Source: Apodospora peruviana (taxonomy: Eukaryota; Ascomycota; Sordariomycetes; Sordariales; Lasiosphaeriaceae). From it: a stretch of 64,000 nt of DNA. Positions 12,292-23,899 of this stretch are shown here, piece after piece; the stretch's first letter is position 1; each line of letters starts with the position of its first letter. Where the stretch lies: the NCBI GenBank assembly GCA_033439685.1, contig JAUEDM010000003.1:4432001-4496000 (forward strand), written 5' to 3'. The notes beneath the pieces are model-generated. The model did no database searches and had not been told where the DNA came from. It saw only the letters and a program-made list of their open reading frames with translations. A program made the translations under genes and the position numbers.

Positions 12292-13281
12292 ATGGCGCGG
12301 CCACGTCTATTCGTGACACTCTTGAGTGCGTGGATTCTCCTCCTCATCCCTCTTCTGTTCGACGGCATGACCGTCCGGGCCGCTCCACCTGGAGACAAGC
12401 ACCGCCCGGCTTGGGCCAGACCCCGTGGGAACTTGGCGCGTCGCAGCGATGTAGGTGGCAAGGACGGGTCCTTGGATTCATTCTCCTCCCCGGGCGACGA
12501 CGGCGACATGGAGCACACGGCAAATCTCACGCGCCGCATGCCAAGCTACCCTACCAAGTACAAGCTGTCCCAGATCCAGAGCGTCGGGCGGGCGCTTGTC
12601 CCGAAAGTCAACTGGTTCATGGGCCAGATGGTGGACGAGGTGGCCGAGTCGACCTGCCTCTTCTACTCGGCCTATGACGAGGACTCGGATGTGACGCAGA
12701 CGGCAATCTGGAACTGGTACAACTGCAACATCGCCGGCAGGGACACCGACCCCTTCACGGGCCTGCCCCCGCGCGACCCCATCGTGTCGGGGCTGGCGCT
12801 CGACGACCGCTGGGGGCCCTTCCTAGCGACGACCCAAGAGAGCATCGACGTCTGCAACGTCCAGAGCATCTTCCACGAGTCGGACTACGGGCTCGACATA
12901 CACGCCGAGTACTCGGCCGACGGCTTCTTCTCGCAGGCCTACGCGCAAACCTGCACCGGCATCGTCTACTGGTTCGCCCCGATCGGCGTGGACTCGTTGA
13001 ACCCCCCAACGTACTCGGTCTGGACCAACTTCGAGCTGCCCGCTATTCGCTTGAGCGGCAGGGTCACCCAGATCGTGCGCGTCTATCGCGAGAGACCGCT
13101 AACCATTGTGGAGGACACTGTCATCAACCCGGTGCTGATCTGGGAGCCCGGCGACCCGCTTTCGCTCATCACCTCGCCCCCGGCTCCCAACCCGGACGGC
13201 TGGCGCTTCTACCCGCGTGGCCAAGGCAACCCCCATGCGCCCAACGGAGCCGATCCCGATTGCTGGAACGACATAGACTGA
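12292..13281 (+). CDS. Secreted protein of unknown family, partner of the divergent chitinase gene
   Basis: This is a single-exon gene of 329 aa. I chose the ATG at 12292 because its context (GCCATGG) is strong and it starts an N-terminal hydrophobic stretch, VTLLSAWILLLIPLLF, followed by a likely signal cleavage near AVRAAP-like sequence. An upstream in-frame ATG at 12157 would bury this signal. A basic, Arg-rich and dibasic segment follows (LARRS, LTRRM), suggesting pro-peptide processing. The mature part has few cysteines (STCLFY, WYNCN, DVCNV, QTCTG, DPDCW) and many aromatic residues. I do not recognise the family. Its position, head to head with a killer-toxin-type chitinase, suggests co-expression and perhaps joint function, but this is inference. 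Confidence 0.8.
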   Translation: MARPRLFVTLLSAWILLLIPLLFDGMTVRAAPPGDKHRPAWARPRGNLARRSDVGGKDGSLDSFSSPGDDGDMEHTANLTRRMPSYPTKYKLSQIQSVGRALVPKVNWFMGQMVDEVAESTCLFYSAYDEDSDVTQTAIWNWYNCNIAGRDTDPFTGLPPRDPIVSGLALDDRWGPFLATTQESIDVCNVQSIFHESDYGLDIHAEYSADGFFSQAYAQTCTGIVYWFAPIGVDSLNPPTYSVWTNFELPAIRLSGRVTQIVRVYRERPLTIVEDTVINPVLIWEPGDPLSLITSPPAPNPDGWRFYPRGQGNPHAPNGADPDCWNDID

Positions 13282-14583
13282 GGTAGTTGGTCCGGCCTCA
13301 TTGCTGTTGGAGACGAGACTGGACTTTGGGGTTCGAGATTGGTTGCACGGAAATGGAAGAGGCCAATAGACCAGACTGACCAGATAGCGCTCAGTAGTTG
13401 AATTTGACCTCTGGTCGGTTTGGTAGTAGTTAGTAGCCGTACGGATCCGTATACCTAAGGTAGTTTAATTCTTTGTTTCAATTTGGTTGATGGTAAATTA
13501 CCGACTGCAGTGTGCTTGAATTAATCTGTTCGGGGAAGTAGCAATTACGTCGTGAGGCATTGACAGTCACTCAAACAGCAGCCATGTATGCTTAGCAAGG
13601 TAAGACAATAAACCCCTGTGTAATGCAGGTTGATTAGAAATTCACCAAGTGTCTTATTTCGGAGATAGGATAAACGCCTGCCTATTGACGCCGAACGTCT
13701 TTTGGTAGGTGCCTAGGTATCTTTCGAGTCGGAAAGAGACTCGGTCATCGTCATATTTTCTGCAAAGCGTGTTAGCTGTAAGCCGTGACCGCAGTTCAAG
13801 GCTTTCATGTTCAAACCGCTGTACAACACATCTACTAGGTTGGGTACCTCAGGTATGTACAGTACCTTCAGTTTATAGAGACACTTCATTGATTACGACT
13901 AGTTAGAGCTAGTTGGTTTCGGGTATTCTTCGCGAATAACTTCGGCAAGCCATCCTGATCCGTAAAATCACCAGTACCCCAGTTGTTACCAAGCGTAAGC
14001 TCTTATTTAGCGCCGTGGGTGGTGAGTGGCACCGTGCTGACTGAACGAAGTTGGAATGTGACCTTCCAGTTTCTTTCGTACTAATCAGCCTCCAACTATT
14101 AGGGAATAGTCTCCAAGGAAGCAGCGTGTAACTCGATAGGAGGTCCGTAACAAACGGGAATAACCTCTACTAAGACTCGGAGTGTCAACTAAATGTCATC
14201 TTCATGGAACGTAATTCCGAGTCATACGGGCTCTGCATCCACCAAGAAGCAGTGTTACACATCCTCGCCTCAATATTGAGAGAGGACTCCGCATACAAAC
14301 GAAACTACCTAACAAAGACACCTTCCTACGTCCCAACCTGTCGAATGAGTTGTTAAGGGCGCTAGGTTGAGTAGGTACCTTCGCCAACATGCCTAGAAAC
14401 AGACGGGTTGATGAATAAGTGAAGCCGTAAAGGCGAGAGGCATAATAAGTTGAACAACTTGGAATATAAAAGCAAACCCAATCATCAACCGAATAACCAC
14501 ATGTATCACTGCCCATCAGTCTCGCAATTCCTGCACTTGCATTCCATTTCTCCATAACCAAAAAAACTCCCCTAACGTCGACC
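13282..14583. other. Intergenic region before the small Cys-rich secreted protein
   Basis: No gene is supported. The minus-strand open frame at 14202-14705 overlaps the real plus-strand gene and has no domain. The right end is a plausible fungal promoter with a TATA box at 14465 and CA-rich leader just before the ATG. Confidence 0.5.
14465..14470 (+). promoter_or_regulatory. TATA box of the 14584 secreted-protein gene
   Basis: TATAAA lies 119 bp upstream of the ATG, in a sequence (GGAATATAAAAGC) typical of strongly expressed fungal genes. The assignment is by position only. Confidence 0.5.
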
Positions 14584-15029
14584 ATGAAGACGCTCTCCAT
14601 CATCCCCGCGGCCGCTGCCACCATCGCTCTGTTCGCGGGCAGTTCAGCCGCCTTCTGGGGCCAGCTCAACCTGGTCGGCCGCTGTCCCGGTGAGGGCTGC
14701 TTCACCTACCTGACTTTGCGGGATTACAACACGGGCTCAACTTACGACTGCGGCATCGTCAACCCTGGGTACTGCAACAGCCCCGGGAAGTGCACCAACA
14801 CGTAAGCCGACTCTGATTTACAAACCCGTCCACATCCTTTTGAGTAAACATTTCTCGAAAGCTGACTTTCATGATTCTCAGATGCACCGAAACGAGCCCG
14901 GGTGGCTACAACTTTAATGTCCAGTACTGGCAGACCAGTGATGGGTGCGAGAATGTCGACTTCCTGGGAGCCTTGGATGCCCACCACGGGTGGTGCTGCG
15001 GCGGTGTGCCTTGTGATATTGGAGCTTAG
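14584..15029 (+). CDS. Small Cys-rich secreted protein (effector-like), 121 aa
   Basis: Two exons (14584-14801, 14882-15029) are joined across an 80-bp GT-AG intron in correct phase and give 121 aa. Residues 1-22 form a signal peptide (TLSIIPAAAATIALFAG, cleavage near SSAAF). The mature chain of about 98 residues holds ten cysteines, including GRCPGEGCF, YDCG, PGYCN, GKCTNTCTE, DGCEN, GWCCG and VPCD, consistent with several disulfide bonds. I do not recognise the family. The small size, secretion signal and cysteine content are those of candidate fungal effectors or antimicrobial-type proteins, but no activity can be assigned. It sits in a secreted-protein block with the chitinase and the 329-aa protein. 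Confidence 0.83.
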
Positions 15030-15947
15030 AAGCTTGTGGGACCTCGGTAGTTGGTGCGGGACTTCCAAGTCCGTCATGTCGATGTCTTCGCGCCATTTTG
15101 GTTTTGATATGTGCCGTACCTACTTAGCAATTATCATATGGGGTGAAGCCAACGTGCGGACTCGGATGAAAGGACTCAAGTTGAAATAGAAAACCAACAG
15201 GTATAGTAGTATAAACTGACGTTAAATCTCGACAAGTCCTCTGGGCAACACTCGTTGGGTTCATATCAGTGATAGAATTTAGGCATCGCGATACCGATCG
15301 GTACGGCCGAGAAAGAGTCAACTGTTGAGAGCTAGTTAGCCGAGGTCAACGAACCAAGGGGGCAGCGATAGCCTGCTTGACTGCTCGAGTTATCATTTCT
15401 AGAGACGGCAGGAGTCGGGGACAACCAATAGTAGGTACACGTTTTAGCGCAAAACGAGCGGGAAGGTGCTTGTCAACAATGATCTGGTGTGTTCCGCCCC
15501 GCGTATTTAGAGAATAGGTCAAGCCTCGGCCGTTGGCGGTTGGACTGTTTGATGCTTGTGTTCTCCAAAGTGCAATTATTGTGTGACAATCTGATAAGTC
15601 TATGTACATTAGAACTACCTAGTTGTTTAACCACATTGTCTGCCCGGTTCTCCGGTTTTCTTAATGCGTATTACAAAATGTAATGAAGTTGACTCCAACT
15701 TGCATCCTGAAAATGGACTAATAAGGCACGAAGGGAACACTTTACAGGTTTCGTACATCATCTTAAATTCCCATAGCTATGCTTGATCTCAACCATCTCT
15801 TAATGCTCGGCTCCGCATCAGCACTCACCTCAGTTATCTGACTACTCTCGCGCTTAATACCAGTGCTGTTGCCAATAGACCTACGCCGCGTGGCGTTCCC
15901 ATCCACCACAGCCAAAGGGGTACTCTGGCGAGGACCACCTTCACGCC
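15030..15947. other. Intergenic region, nothing recognisable
   Basis: I see only short open frames without domains. The right-hand part borders the 3' end of a decayed minus-strand gene. Confidence 0.45.
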
Positions 15948-17530
15948 TACTGGTTAGAGGACGACGAGTTCGGCGGCAACCCAAGCAGCTCCCTCCTCCT
16001 GAAAAACTCCCATGCCAGCTGATATACCGCAGATCTTTTACCGGGTGCCTTCGCATTCAGGAACGCGGTCCTATTCTGACGAGAGATCCTTCCCAAGGCT
16101 ATGCGGAACTGGTCCAATGTTCAATTGACAATAAAGCTGCGGTCTGTGACTTGGTGGCGGCTGTTGACAAAGATCTTGATCATAGCGCGGACTTGGTCGC
16201 AGTCGTAGTACATCTGGTCTCCGGTAAGGGCTTGCAGATGTTGCTCTTCGGAAGGCAGTGTGTCGAGGTGGCTAGGCTGGCCCGATGGTGTGACCACCGA
16301 CCGGGAGATAGGTGGGAGTTGATCGTAGTTGCGCTGATAGATAGCCTCCGGGTAAGGCGTGATATCAATCGTGGGGTCAATTTTCTCGAGAGGCTCGTTC
16401 ATGATGGCGATGTTCTTGTCGATCCTGGAGTCTCTGACGGGTTCGTCATAGTATCTGGGTATCTTGGTATCCACGCCCGGCGATGCTGGGGTGTCGGATC
16501 AGTGACTTGATTTCGCTTTCCTGTCATCATATCGTCGATGAGGGCCGAGTACTCGTCGATTTCCACTTTGGACAAGTCCGAGAAGACGGCCCTCCACGCG
16601 GCGGACAGGCGCCGGGGCTTTCGACAAATTCATTGATGTAATCCATCAGACGATCACGGATGTAGTGGTTCGGGACGTCTTCTAGAGTATGGTCGCGTCC
16701 CAGACGGCCACCAACGACTTTTCGCTCTCGCATATCACAGCTAATGTCAGCGTCACATAACGCGTCACGCCATGTGATTTGGAGAGCCACGGAAGCCGCA
16801 CTGTCGGTCTTGAGTTCAGCCGATGATGCAAGCTCGTCAATGAGCTGTGCATTGGTCTTTGCCGTCTCCGGTTCCTAGGTAGTCCATGGTTAGTACCGGT
16901 TGTATGTCGTTCGAGATACATCGCCTCCTGCTCTGGACGCCGAGAACGGGGTTTCCGGTGCTGCGTTGGGGTTGAGGATGGGTTTGGCCCATTCCGGAAT
17001 GGTCTCTCAACACGGCATGCCCTCCATGACGTTGCTAAATGCATCAGGCCGTTGATCGTGCGATATATTGTCTTTGATGTAAGCTTCAATGCCCCTGATG
17101 ATCTTGCGAAAGGGCACATCTTTGAGAGTGTGCTCCTCCCCGTCGGCACGATAATATCGCGTGCCAGTGCCCGCCGGCTTGATTACCACGCCGCTGTGTC
17201 TATGGCATGATGCGTAGTCGTAGGTGATGATGCTTTCTCTGAGAATCTTGAGCTGCTTTCTCGGAACTTTGGCGTAGGTCCTGAGATTATCGAACAAGCG
17301 ATCTCGTGGCTGGATTTACGACGCGTCAACTTAATTTCCTTTGCTTCACGCCAGTCACTTGATCGTCCAAGACTTACATCCGGCATGTCTGCCATTGTGC
17401 GCGTTGTGGTGTATTTGCCAGTCGATATTCCTCTAATCACTTGAATTTGGAAAGATGATACGGTCGTCAAGTTTTCTTGCAGGTGGAGAATGATTTTGTA
17501 CGCATCGTAGTGAGATTGCTTTGCAGCCAC
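15948..17530 (-). pseudogene. Decayed gene with a duplicated unrecognised domain
   Basis: Protein-like sequence can be followed on the minus strand from about 17530 (MAAKQSHYDAYKI) to a stop at 15948. Two introns with good signals are visible: one begins GTAAGT after MADMPD, and one has a perfect TACTAAC branch before EPETAKT. The sequence contains two similar segments: HTLKDVPFRKIIRGIEAYI (about 17100) and HTLEDVPNHYIRDRLMDYI (about 16650), each preceded by a region starting IITYD or QITWRD. The reading frame is broken by an in-frame TGA after EGMPC (about 17005), by shifts near 16590 and 16490, and by a TGA after SFIVN (about 16119), beyond which coding-like sequence continues (RIALGRISRQNRTAF). 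I do not recognise the family. Sequencing error or unseen introns could explain some breaks. Confidence 0.5.
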
Positions 17531-18138
17531 GCGTCACCCTCGCCACTGGTGGGAAAGCAGCGAGACATCAGACGAAATACCGTCGCCCGTACCTTGGCCA
17601 AAAAGGGAACAACTTGAAGACATCAGACGAAGCTTATCTGAACGTGATCCCCTATCGCAAGTTTGTAAACAACGACGCCATTTATGTTGATGGTCAGCAG
17701 CTCCGACGGTGAACAGGGAGGGCCCTGCGGCCCATTGCCGTTGGAGCCAAGGCCCGCTGATCCCTGCAAGCCCCTTTACGGGGTTACCCCGCCGTGGACA
17801 AGGGTCCAGGCCCCTGCTCTTAGCGAAATTGCAGTTGTCCAACGCGTGGTAAAAACCGGGGCAAAGTCGGATTGACGACTCCCGAAAAAGAAGCTGCGAA
17901 GAGAAATCGCGATACGGGTAGATCTCGAATATTTTATCGATCTTGGCTCGAAGACCGCGCCGTAGCGTAGAAAATTGAGGTCTCCGTTTTTGAAGCTAGA
18001 CTCTTGGACGCTCTGCTTCTTCCAAATGTCGTCCCGTCTCTTCGAGTTGCCTCTCCCTCACGATGTCCTTCAGATGAAGATGCTCGTGACGGAAGGAGTA
18101 CCTAGTCAATCGCTTCAATTTGTTCCTCCCGGGTCGTG
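17531..18138. other. Intergenic region before the WSC gene
   Basis: No supported gene. The right end should hold the promoter of the plus-strand WSC gene. Open frames on both strands are short and lack domains. Confidence 0.45.
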
Positions 18139-21100
18139 ATGCGCGTTCACTCTTTCTGGGGAGTGGCATCGGCGCTCCTGTCAGCTCTCCTACCTCTGGG
18201 GGTGTCTGCGCTTGCCTCCACCGACTCTTTCCGCGATGCTGTGAGTCACACTGCCACGCCCATTGTCGAGTTAGGTGGGAGACAGTGAGACACAATATTG
18301 ACCGTCGTGACTTCCGCAGGACGCACCCCAATCCGGGTACCTTGCGAACCACAATCTCGATCCCAACATTGTCGGTTCCGCTAGCTTCAAGACGCTCTGG
18401 ACCTTCACGTCCCCTGACAGCAAAGAGCTCTTCCTCGCAAAGCCGTTGATCTACACTCCCAATGGCGGCCCGGAACTGGTCATCACCTCGTCCGAGAAGA
18501 ATATTGTCCGCGTCTTCGACAGCAAAACCGGCACCATCCTTAATCAGCGCGTCCTACAGCCTCCGTTCGCTTCTGCCGACAGCAACTGCGGCGATATTCC
18601 CACATGGATTGGCATCACCGGCACGCCAATCATCGACACGAACACCGATACCATTTACCTCTTCTCCAAGGGTTACAAGGACGGGACTACTTCCGGAACT
18701 GCCAATGGCGTGTACAAGATGTATGCACTGCGACTCCCGTCGCTGGAGGATGTCAACGGATTCCCTGTCGTGATCGACGGCACTCGCGCCGACAATGACC
18801 CGGCGCGTTATTTCGTGGGTGGCGTCGCCCTCCAGCGCCCGGCCCTGACCGAGGTCAATGGTCACATTGTCGCAGCGTTCGGATCGCACTGTGGCCGCTG
18901 GAACTACACGGGCTATTTGCTCTCGGTCAGCAAGACGCCCGGTGTCGGTGTCGTTAGTCTCTTCGCTACTGAGTCGGCACCAGGCGCACCCTCGCCCCAG
19001 CCGCTTGAGCTCGCGACACAAAAAGGAGGCAAAGCTGGGATTTGGCAGAGTGGGATGGGCCTTCCAACTCTCGGCAACCGTGTTTACTTTGTGACCGGCA
19101 ATGGCCAGGGCCATGCGAATGGCAATGTCCCTGCCAGCGGCCGTCTGCCCATGTCCACTCTTGACGAGTGTGTCTCTTCGGTCGAGATCGGGTCTAACGG
19201 CAAGATCAGTCTCGTCGACTACTTCCAACCTTACGACTACATCAGTCTTGATGCCGGCGACCGCGATCTTGGGTCCTCGGGTCTATGTGTGCTCGATGCG
19301 TCGGTCTTCAAGGGTATTGGCGCCAATCGCATAGCGGTGACAGCTGGCAAGGAGGGTCGCACCTACGTGCTCAATGCCGACAATCTTGGCGGATTCCGCC
19401 AGGGACAGGATGGCCGCGACGCAGTCATACAAACCATCGAGCTGGGCGGTTCCGTTTTCGGCGGCTTTGGCAGCTATCCAAATGAGGGAGGCTACATATA
19501 CGTGACTACTGTCGGGGGTAGCACGAAGGCATTCAGACTTGGGCATGACGCAAATGGTGTCCCCGTCTTCTCTTTGGCTGGCACCTCTGACTTTGTGTCT
19601 GCTGGGCGAGTCGGTGGCGGGCAGATGACCGTCACGTCTGACAATGGCAAACCTGGCACTGGAATTGTAAGGTCCCCGCAATATCGGCGTTTCTATCCTA
19701 CTAACAGCGCTGTGCAGGTTTGGGTATCTGATGTCAATTCTGGCCTGGTCGCATTTCGTGCCGTTCCGCAAGACGGAAAGTTGGTGCGCCTCTCGTTGCC
19801 CACTGTCCCCGGAGCCAATAAGTTTCAGCGCCCTGTGTTTGGCGACGGACGTGTCTTCATCCAGACAACGACAAACAGATTGTACTGCCTCGGCTCCCCA
19901 GTGGCTGCTGCGTTAACATGTACCGGTCCTGTGGAATTTGGGGACGTCGCCCTGGGATCTGCCTCAACTGCCACAGTCAGCTGCACAGCGAACACCGCAA
20001 TCACTGCGGTCAATGGCTGCTCCGTTGCCAACCCTTCATTCCTCTGCTCCAACGCCAGTCTACCAAGTGGGCCGGTTGCGGCAGGCGCTTCTTTCACCTT
20101 CGATGTTGCCTGGGATCTTACAGATCCCACAGTTTCTGTCGTTCCTGGCTTTTTGAGCAGCTCCTTGACAATATCCGTTGGTGTGTCCGCTGACTACGCC
20201 TCAAGTGCCGTGGTGTCTCTCGAAGGCAATGCTGTTAATGAAGGCCCATATCTCTCCACGTCTCCCACTGAAGTCACTTTCGGGAGATTGGTACTTCGTG
20301 GCGACACGACTGATGGTCTATCCGCCACGGCTGTTTTGCAAAACGCCGGCAACAGCACTCTGACCTTCACTGGATTTGCGTGGCACGGCGGCGACCTGGT
20401 ATACACCAACCTCACTGCCTCAGGAGAACTGGGAAATGGGTTTTCGTTGACTAGCTCGCCAGTGGTTGGTTCCACGTTAATGCCAGGTCAAAGCATCTCT
20501 GTACGTCTAGGCTTTCATGAGAAAATCCCCGGCCCGTACTCGACCCAGCTAGCTATTTGGTCTGATGGTGGCCCTACGACATTGACTCTCACGGCGTCGG
20601 TCAATGATCCTCCTGCTGTCACTTTCGAAATATCCAGCCCTACCGGTGGATGGACGCCTCTTGGCAGCTCCCCAGAATTTAGCTTTGGAGATGTCACAGC
20701 TAGCGAATCTGTTCAAGCACAACTTCGCGTATGCAACACAGGTGGCTCGGCCCTCACCATCACCATCTCCAAGCCGCCAGCCACCGCACAATTACTAGCC
20801 ACAAATCCGACTCACGACCTCACGGAGGGGCAGCAGATAGAGGCAAACAGTTGCGCGACAGGCACCATAGCCGTGCTCGCCGCACCACGCCAACCCAACC
20901 ATCCCAAGGAATCTCTCTCCGCCTTGTGGACCATCAGTACTGACGCCGTTGACCCAGCGACCGGCGATGCATCAGGCCTGCATAATATTGTCCTTGGCGC
21001 CACTGTTGTCACGAAGCAAGTCGGTCCGCTCCTTGCAGATGGAACCGCAAGGTACCAATGGGTTGGATGTTTTGCCGACACAACGTCAGAGGGTCGGAAC

Positions 21101-23167
21101 CTGATCAATCAAGTCAATGACGCCGCATTGCAACTCACAAACACCTTGCAGCAGTGCCAAGATTTGTGTCTTGGCAAAGGGTACAGTATATCTGGCGTTC
21201 AGTACCACAAAGAGTGCTGGTGTGGAGGTCCCACCATCAAGCATCCAAATACGTACAAGGCTGATTCCCTCAACCTCTGTACTTTTGACTGCTCGGGCGA
21301 CAGTCTACAGGCCTGTGGTGGTGATGGCGGACACATGAGTGTGTATGCTGATGTAACCGCTTTTGATATCGAAGCATTTCTTCGGTCGGTCAATGCCAGC
21401 CTGCCGACCACCAGTTCGTCTTCTGCTAGTTCGTCGTCGACAGCGACTCGGTTCACTACTGCAGTACCCATAAGCAGCAGCAGTACAGTGCCGAACGTCC
21501 CAACAACGAGCAGCGAGAAAGGCATATCATCCAGCTCGACGACCTTGACGGTGCTACCGGTTAGTAGCACCATGTCGAGTAACGCCCACCTTTCCTCCAC
21601 AACGAGCTCATTATCGACAATTTTAAGCATGACCAGCACTGCCCAGTCCGCACCGACCTCCATATCCACTGTCTCTCCGCTCAACCCCAACCAGCCGGAT
21701 CTCGTTACCGGTAAATGGAGGTACGTAGGCTGCTTCAAAGACCTCGTAGACAGTGTGCGTACCCTGAATGCGGCTTCCACCGCGTCAGATGACATGACGC
21801 TTGACAAGTGCGCGGGGTTTTGCAGCACAGGTGCCTGGAACGGCGGGGCTTACAACTATTTCGGCCTGATATATTCCCGCGAGTGTTTTTGTGGATGGAC
21901 GGCACTGGATTCCTTGACAGTGGCTGAAGCTGATTGCCCCAATACCTGTGCTGGGTTGCCTACAGGGGCCCTCGGGCGCTGCGGTGGAAGGCAGAGATTG
22001 TCAGTGTTTGCGAACACTGTACCTAACCAAGCACCAGACGCACCCGCTCACGTGGCGCAGGCTGGGGGCTACAGCTGGCTCGGTTGTTATACTGAGGCTA
22101 CGACAGGGCGAGCATTGTCCGGCAAGTCATATGCGTCAGGTGCTTTGACTGTGGACTCGTGTGCAGCATTCTGTGCAGGCGAAGCATGGACCCTCATGGG
22201 TGTTGAGTACGGACGAGAATGCTACTGCGGCAAAGCAACGAATGCGGGCTCTGTGTTGGCTCCTACGTCGGAATGCAGCATGTTATGCAAAGGCAGTCAG
22301 CTCCAATTCTGTGGTGCTGGGGGTCGTCTGGACCTCTACACACTGGCTCCTCTTGCAGCTGGCCCAACGATTTCCTCGGCTCTCTCCGTGTCGAGCGCCC
22401 CCACGTCGCTGTCAGCCGGGGTCTCCGAAATTTTCCCATCATCACAGGTCTCTTCGACGGCTTCATCGATGAGCGCTATCATTTCCTCGCCCCTCGGCCC
22501 TGAATCCTCCTCCACAGGAACGTCAACCAGTACGACCTCACCATCCTCCGGAATATCTAATACCCCAAGCCTCACTACTCCCTTGGAATCAAGCTCGGCC
22601 GGAACTACACGGTCGACGATCAACATCCCAGTTGTTTCGATCTCTGCCATAACCACACCCAGCACAACAACATCTTTGTTGACCACTTCAGCATATACAT
22701 CATCTGGCCCGTTCGCCACCGCGACGGATGGATACTTCTACATTGGCTGCTTCCGCGACACCAGCTCAGGACATGCTCTACCACATCTGTTTTCCAACAA
22801 CAGCGTGACGCCAGAATTGGCAATAAGTTACGTCAACTCGCGGGCTGTATCGCCGCCGTCGCCGACGCCCCAACCTTCCTTCCTCTTCCTCGAATACCAC
22901 CACGAGGTCTACGGTGGATCTGCATTTGATTTCAAGGGCAGCGCCGTTACATCTTTGGTCGGCACGAAGGCTTGTCGCGACCACTGCTATGGAAGTGTGC
23001 GTATTGTAACTACCACAGGTACAGATGGAGGAGTTTCTATGTCCACGACGACAGGAACTGCGAATTACTGTGGAGGCGCCGGCATGTTTGACCTATACGC
23101 GCTTAGCACCAGGGCCGTGGAGTTTCCAACCACGGGTGGTCCAGTGGTCACAGCGACCGCGGCGTGA
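18139..23167 (+). CDS. Large secreted protein: PQQ-like beta-propeller, Hydin/ASPM-type Ig repeats, four WSC domains
   Basis: Three exons (18139-18240, 18320-19666, 19718-23167) give 1632 aa. The second intron (51 bp, with a TACTAAC branch) is in frame, so it would be read through if missed; removing it restores GTGIVWVSDVNSG. Order: signal peptide (1-26); a quinoprotein-like propeller (about 40-490) with repeated blade motifs such as VRVFDSKTG and FGDGRVFI; about three Ig-like segments of ASPM/SPD-2/Hydin type (FGDVALGSAS, FGRLVLRGD, FGDVTASESV; about 500-910); then WSC domains at about 927-1025, 1149-1250, 1267-1360 and 1487-1620, joined by Ser/Thr-rich, probably O-glycosylated linkers. WSC domains bind wall polysaccharide. 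No transmembrane segment or GPI signal is seen, so it is likely wall-bound or secreted. The fourth WSC domain is degenerate: it has lost several cysteines and is stretched by a Pro/Ser insert. Confidence 0.88.
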
Positions 23168-23175
23168 GATCATTA

Positions 23176-23398
23176 CACCATTCCATGGTAAATAGTAGCC
23201 ATCGAGTACTTTACAAAACCCTATAAGATGGTTATCTATAACATCTTTTGCGATCGGCTGCCGGGGCTTGAAACCGGACTTACAAGGCATCTTTTGCTCT
23301 TTGAATGGGTATTTCTAGGTTCCTGCCAGAAGTCCTGAGAAGTCACGAGCTAAACCCTTATAAGGTACTCGATGGCTAATATTTACCGTAGAATAGTG
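23176..23398. mobile_element. MITE-like inverted-repeat element, complete (copy B)
   Basis: The element is 223 bp long and flanked on both sides by TA (23174-23175 and 23399-23400). The left end CACCATTCCATGGTAAATAG and the right end, read on the minus strand, CACTATTCTACGGTAAATAT, form terminal inverted repeats that extend for roughly 40 bp (GTAGCCATCGAGTAC on the left arm against TTAGCCATCGAGTAC on the right). There is no coding capacity. TA flanks and this size fit a non-autonomous Tc1/mariner-type element. The left flank lies 8 bp after the stop codon of the WSC gene. Confidence 0.85.
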
Positions 23399-23574
23399 TA
23401 TCTTGCCTTCTGTTATAATATCATGTCCAAAAGAGGAACCGACACATAATGCTATTATAATTCGTATTCCAGAGTATTTGTGACTGTTCGCCGAGTTGTT
23501 TGGGTACCACGCATATGCCTCGCTCTTTGAAGGAGTTCCTCGTCATATTCCGAGGACCTATCTGCTGATCTGTA

Positions 23575-23756
23575 CATCATTCCATGGCAAATGGTTTACA
23601 TCCCGTACCAGCAAACAAGGGCCTCAAATACTTCCTCATGATCGACTTCCAGGGACAGAAATTGCGTTTGCGGAGCATTTACAACGCGTCATAAATATTT
23701 TCAGGGCCTTGTACAGGGCGCTTGCAAGTATGGAGACCATTTACCGTGGAATGGTG
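23575..23756. mobile_element. MITE-like element, diverged shorter copy (copy B2)
   Basis: The element is 182 bp long with TA flanks (23573-23574, 23757-23758). The left end is CATCATTCCATGGCAAATGG; the right end on the minus strand is CACCATTCCACGGTAAATGG. The outer 20 bp match the other copies, but the interior is more diverged, so it is an older or different subfamily member lying 175 bp from copy B. Confidence 0.75.
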
Positions 23757-23899
23757 TACAAAGCTCCGAGGATATTGATGCTGTGCAGGGTTCCGACTGG
23801 GTGGTCGGTGGGACTCTTCCTCATGCACGAACGAGGAAGAAGCAAGGTGCAGGCGCTGCCACATGCTGTATTCATTGGCTCCCCCAGAAAGGTTCCTCC

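Noticed and set aside
15863..16510. Open frame of 215 codons on the plus strand
   Set aside because: It is antisense to the decayed gene, whose motifs and introns are on the minus strand.
15948..17530. Repeat-induced point mutation as the cause of the stops
   Set aside because: The stops are TGA and the context does not show the CpA to TpA pattern; frameshifts are also present.
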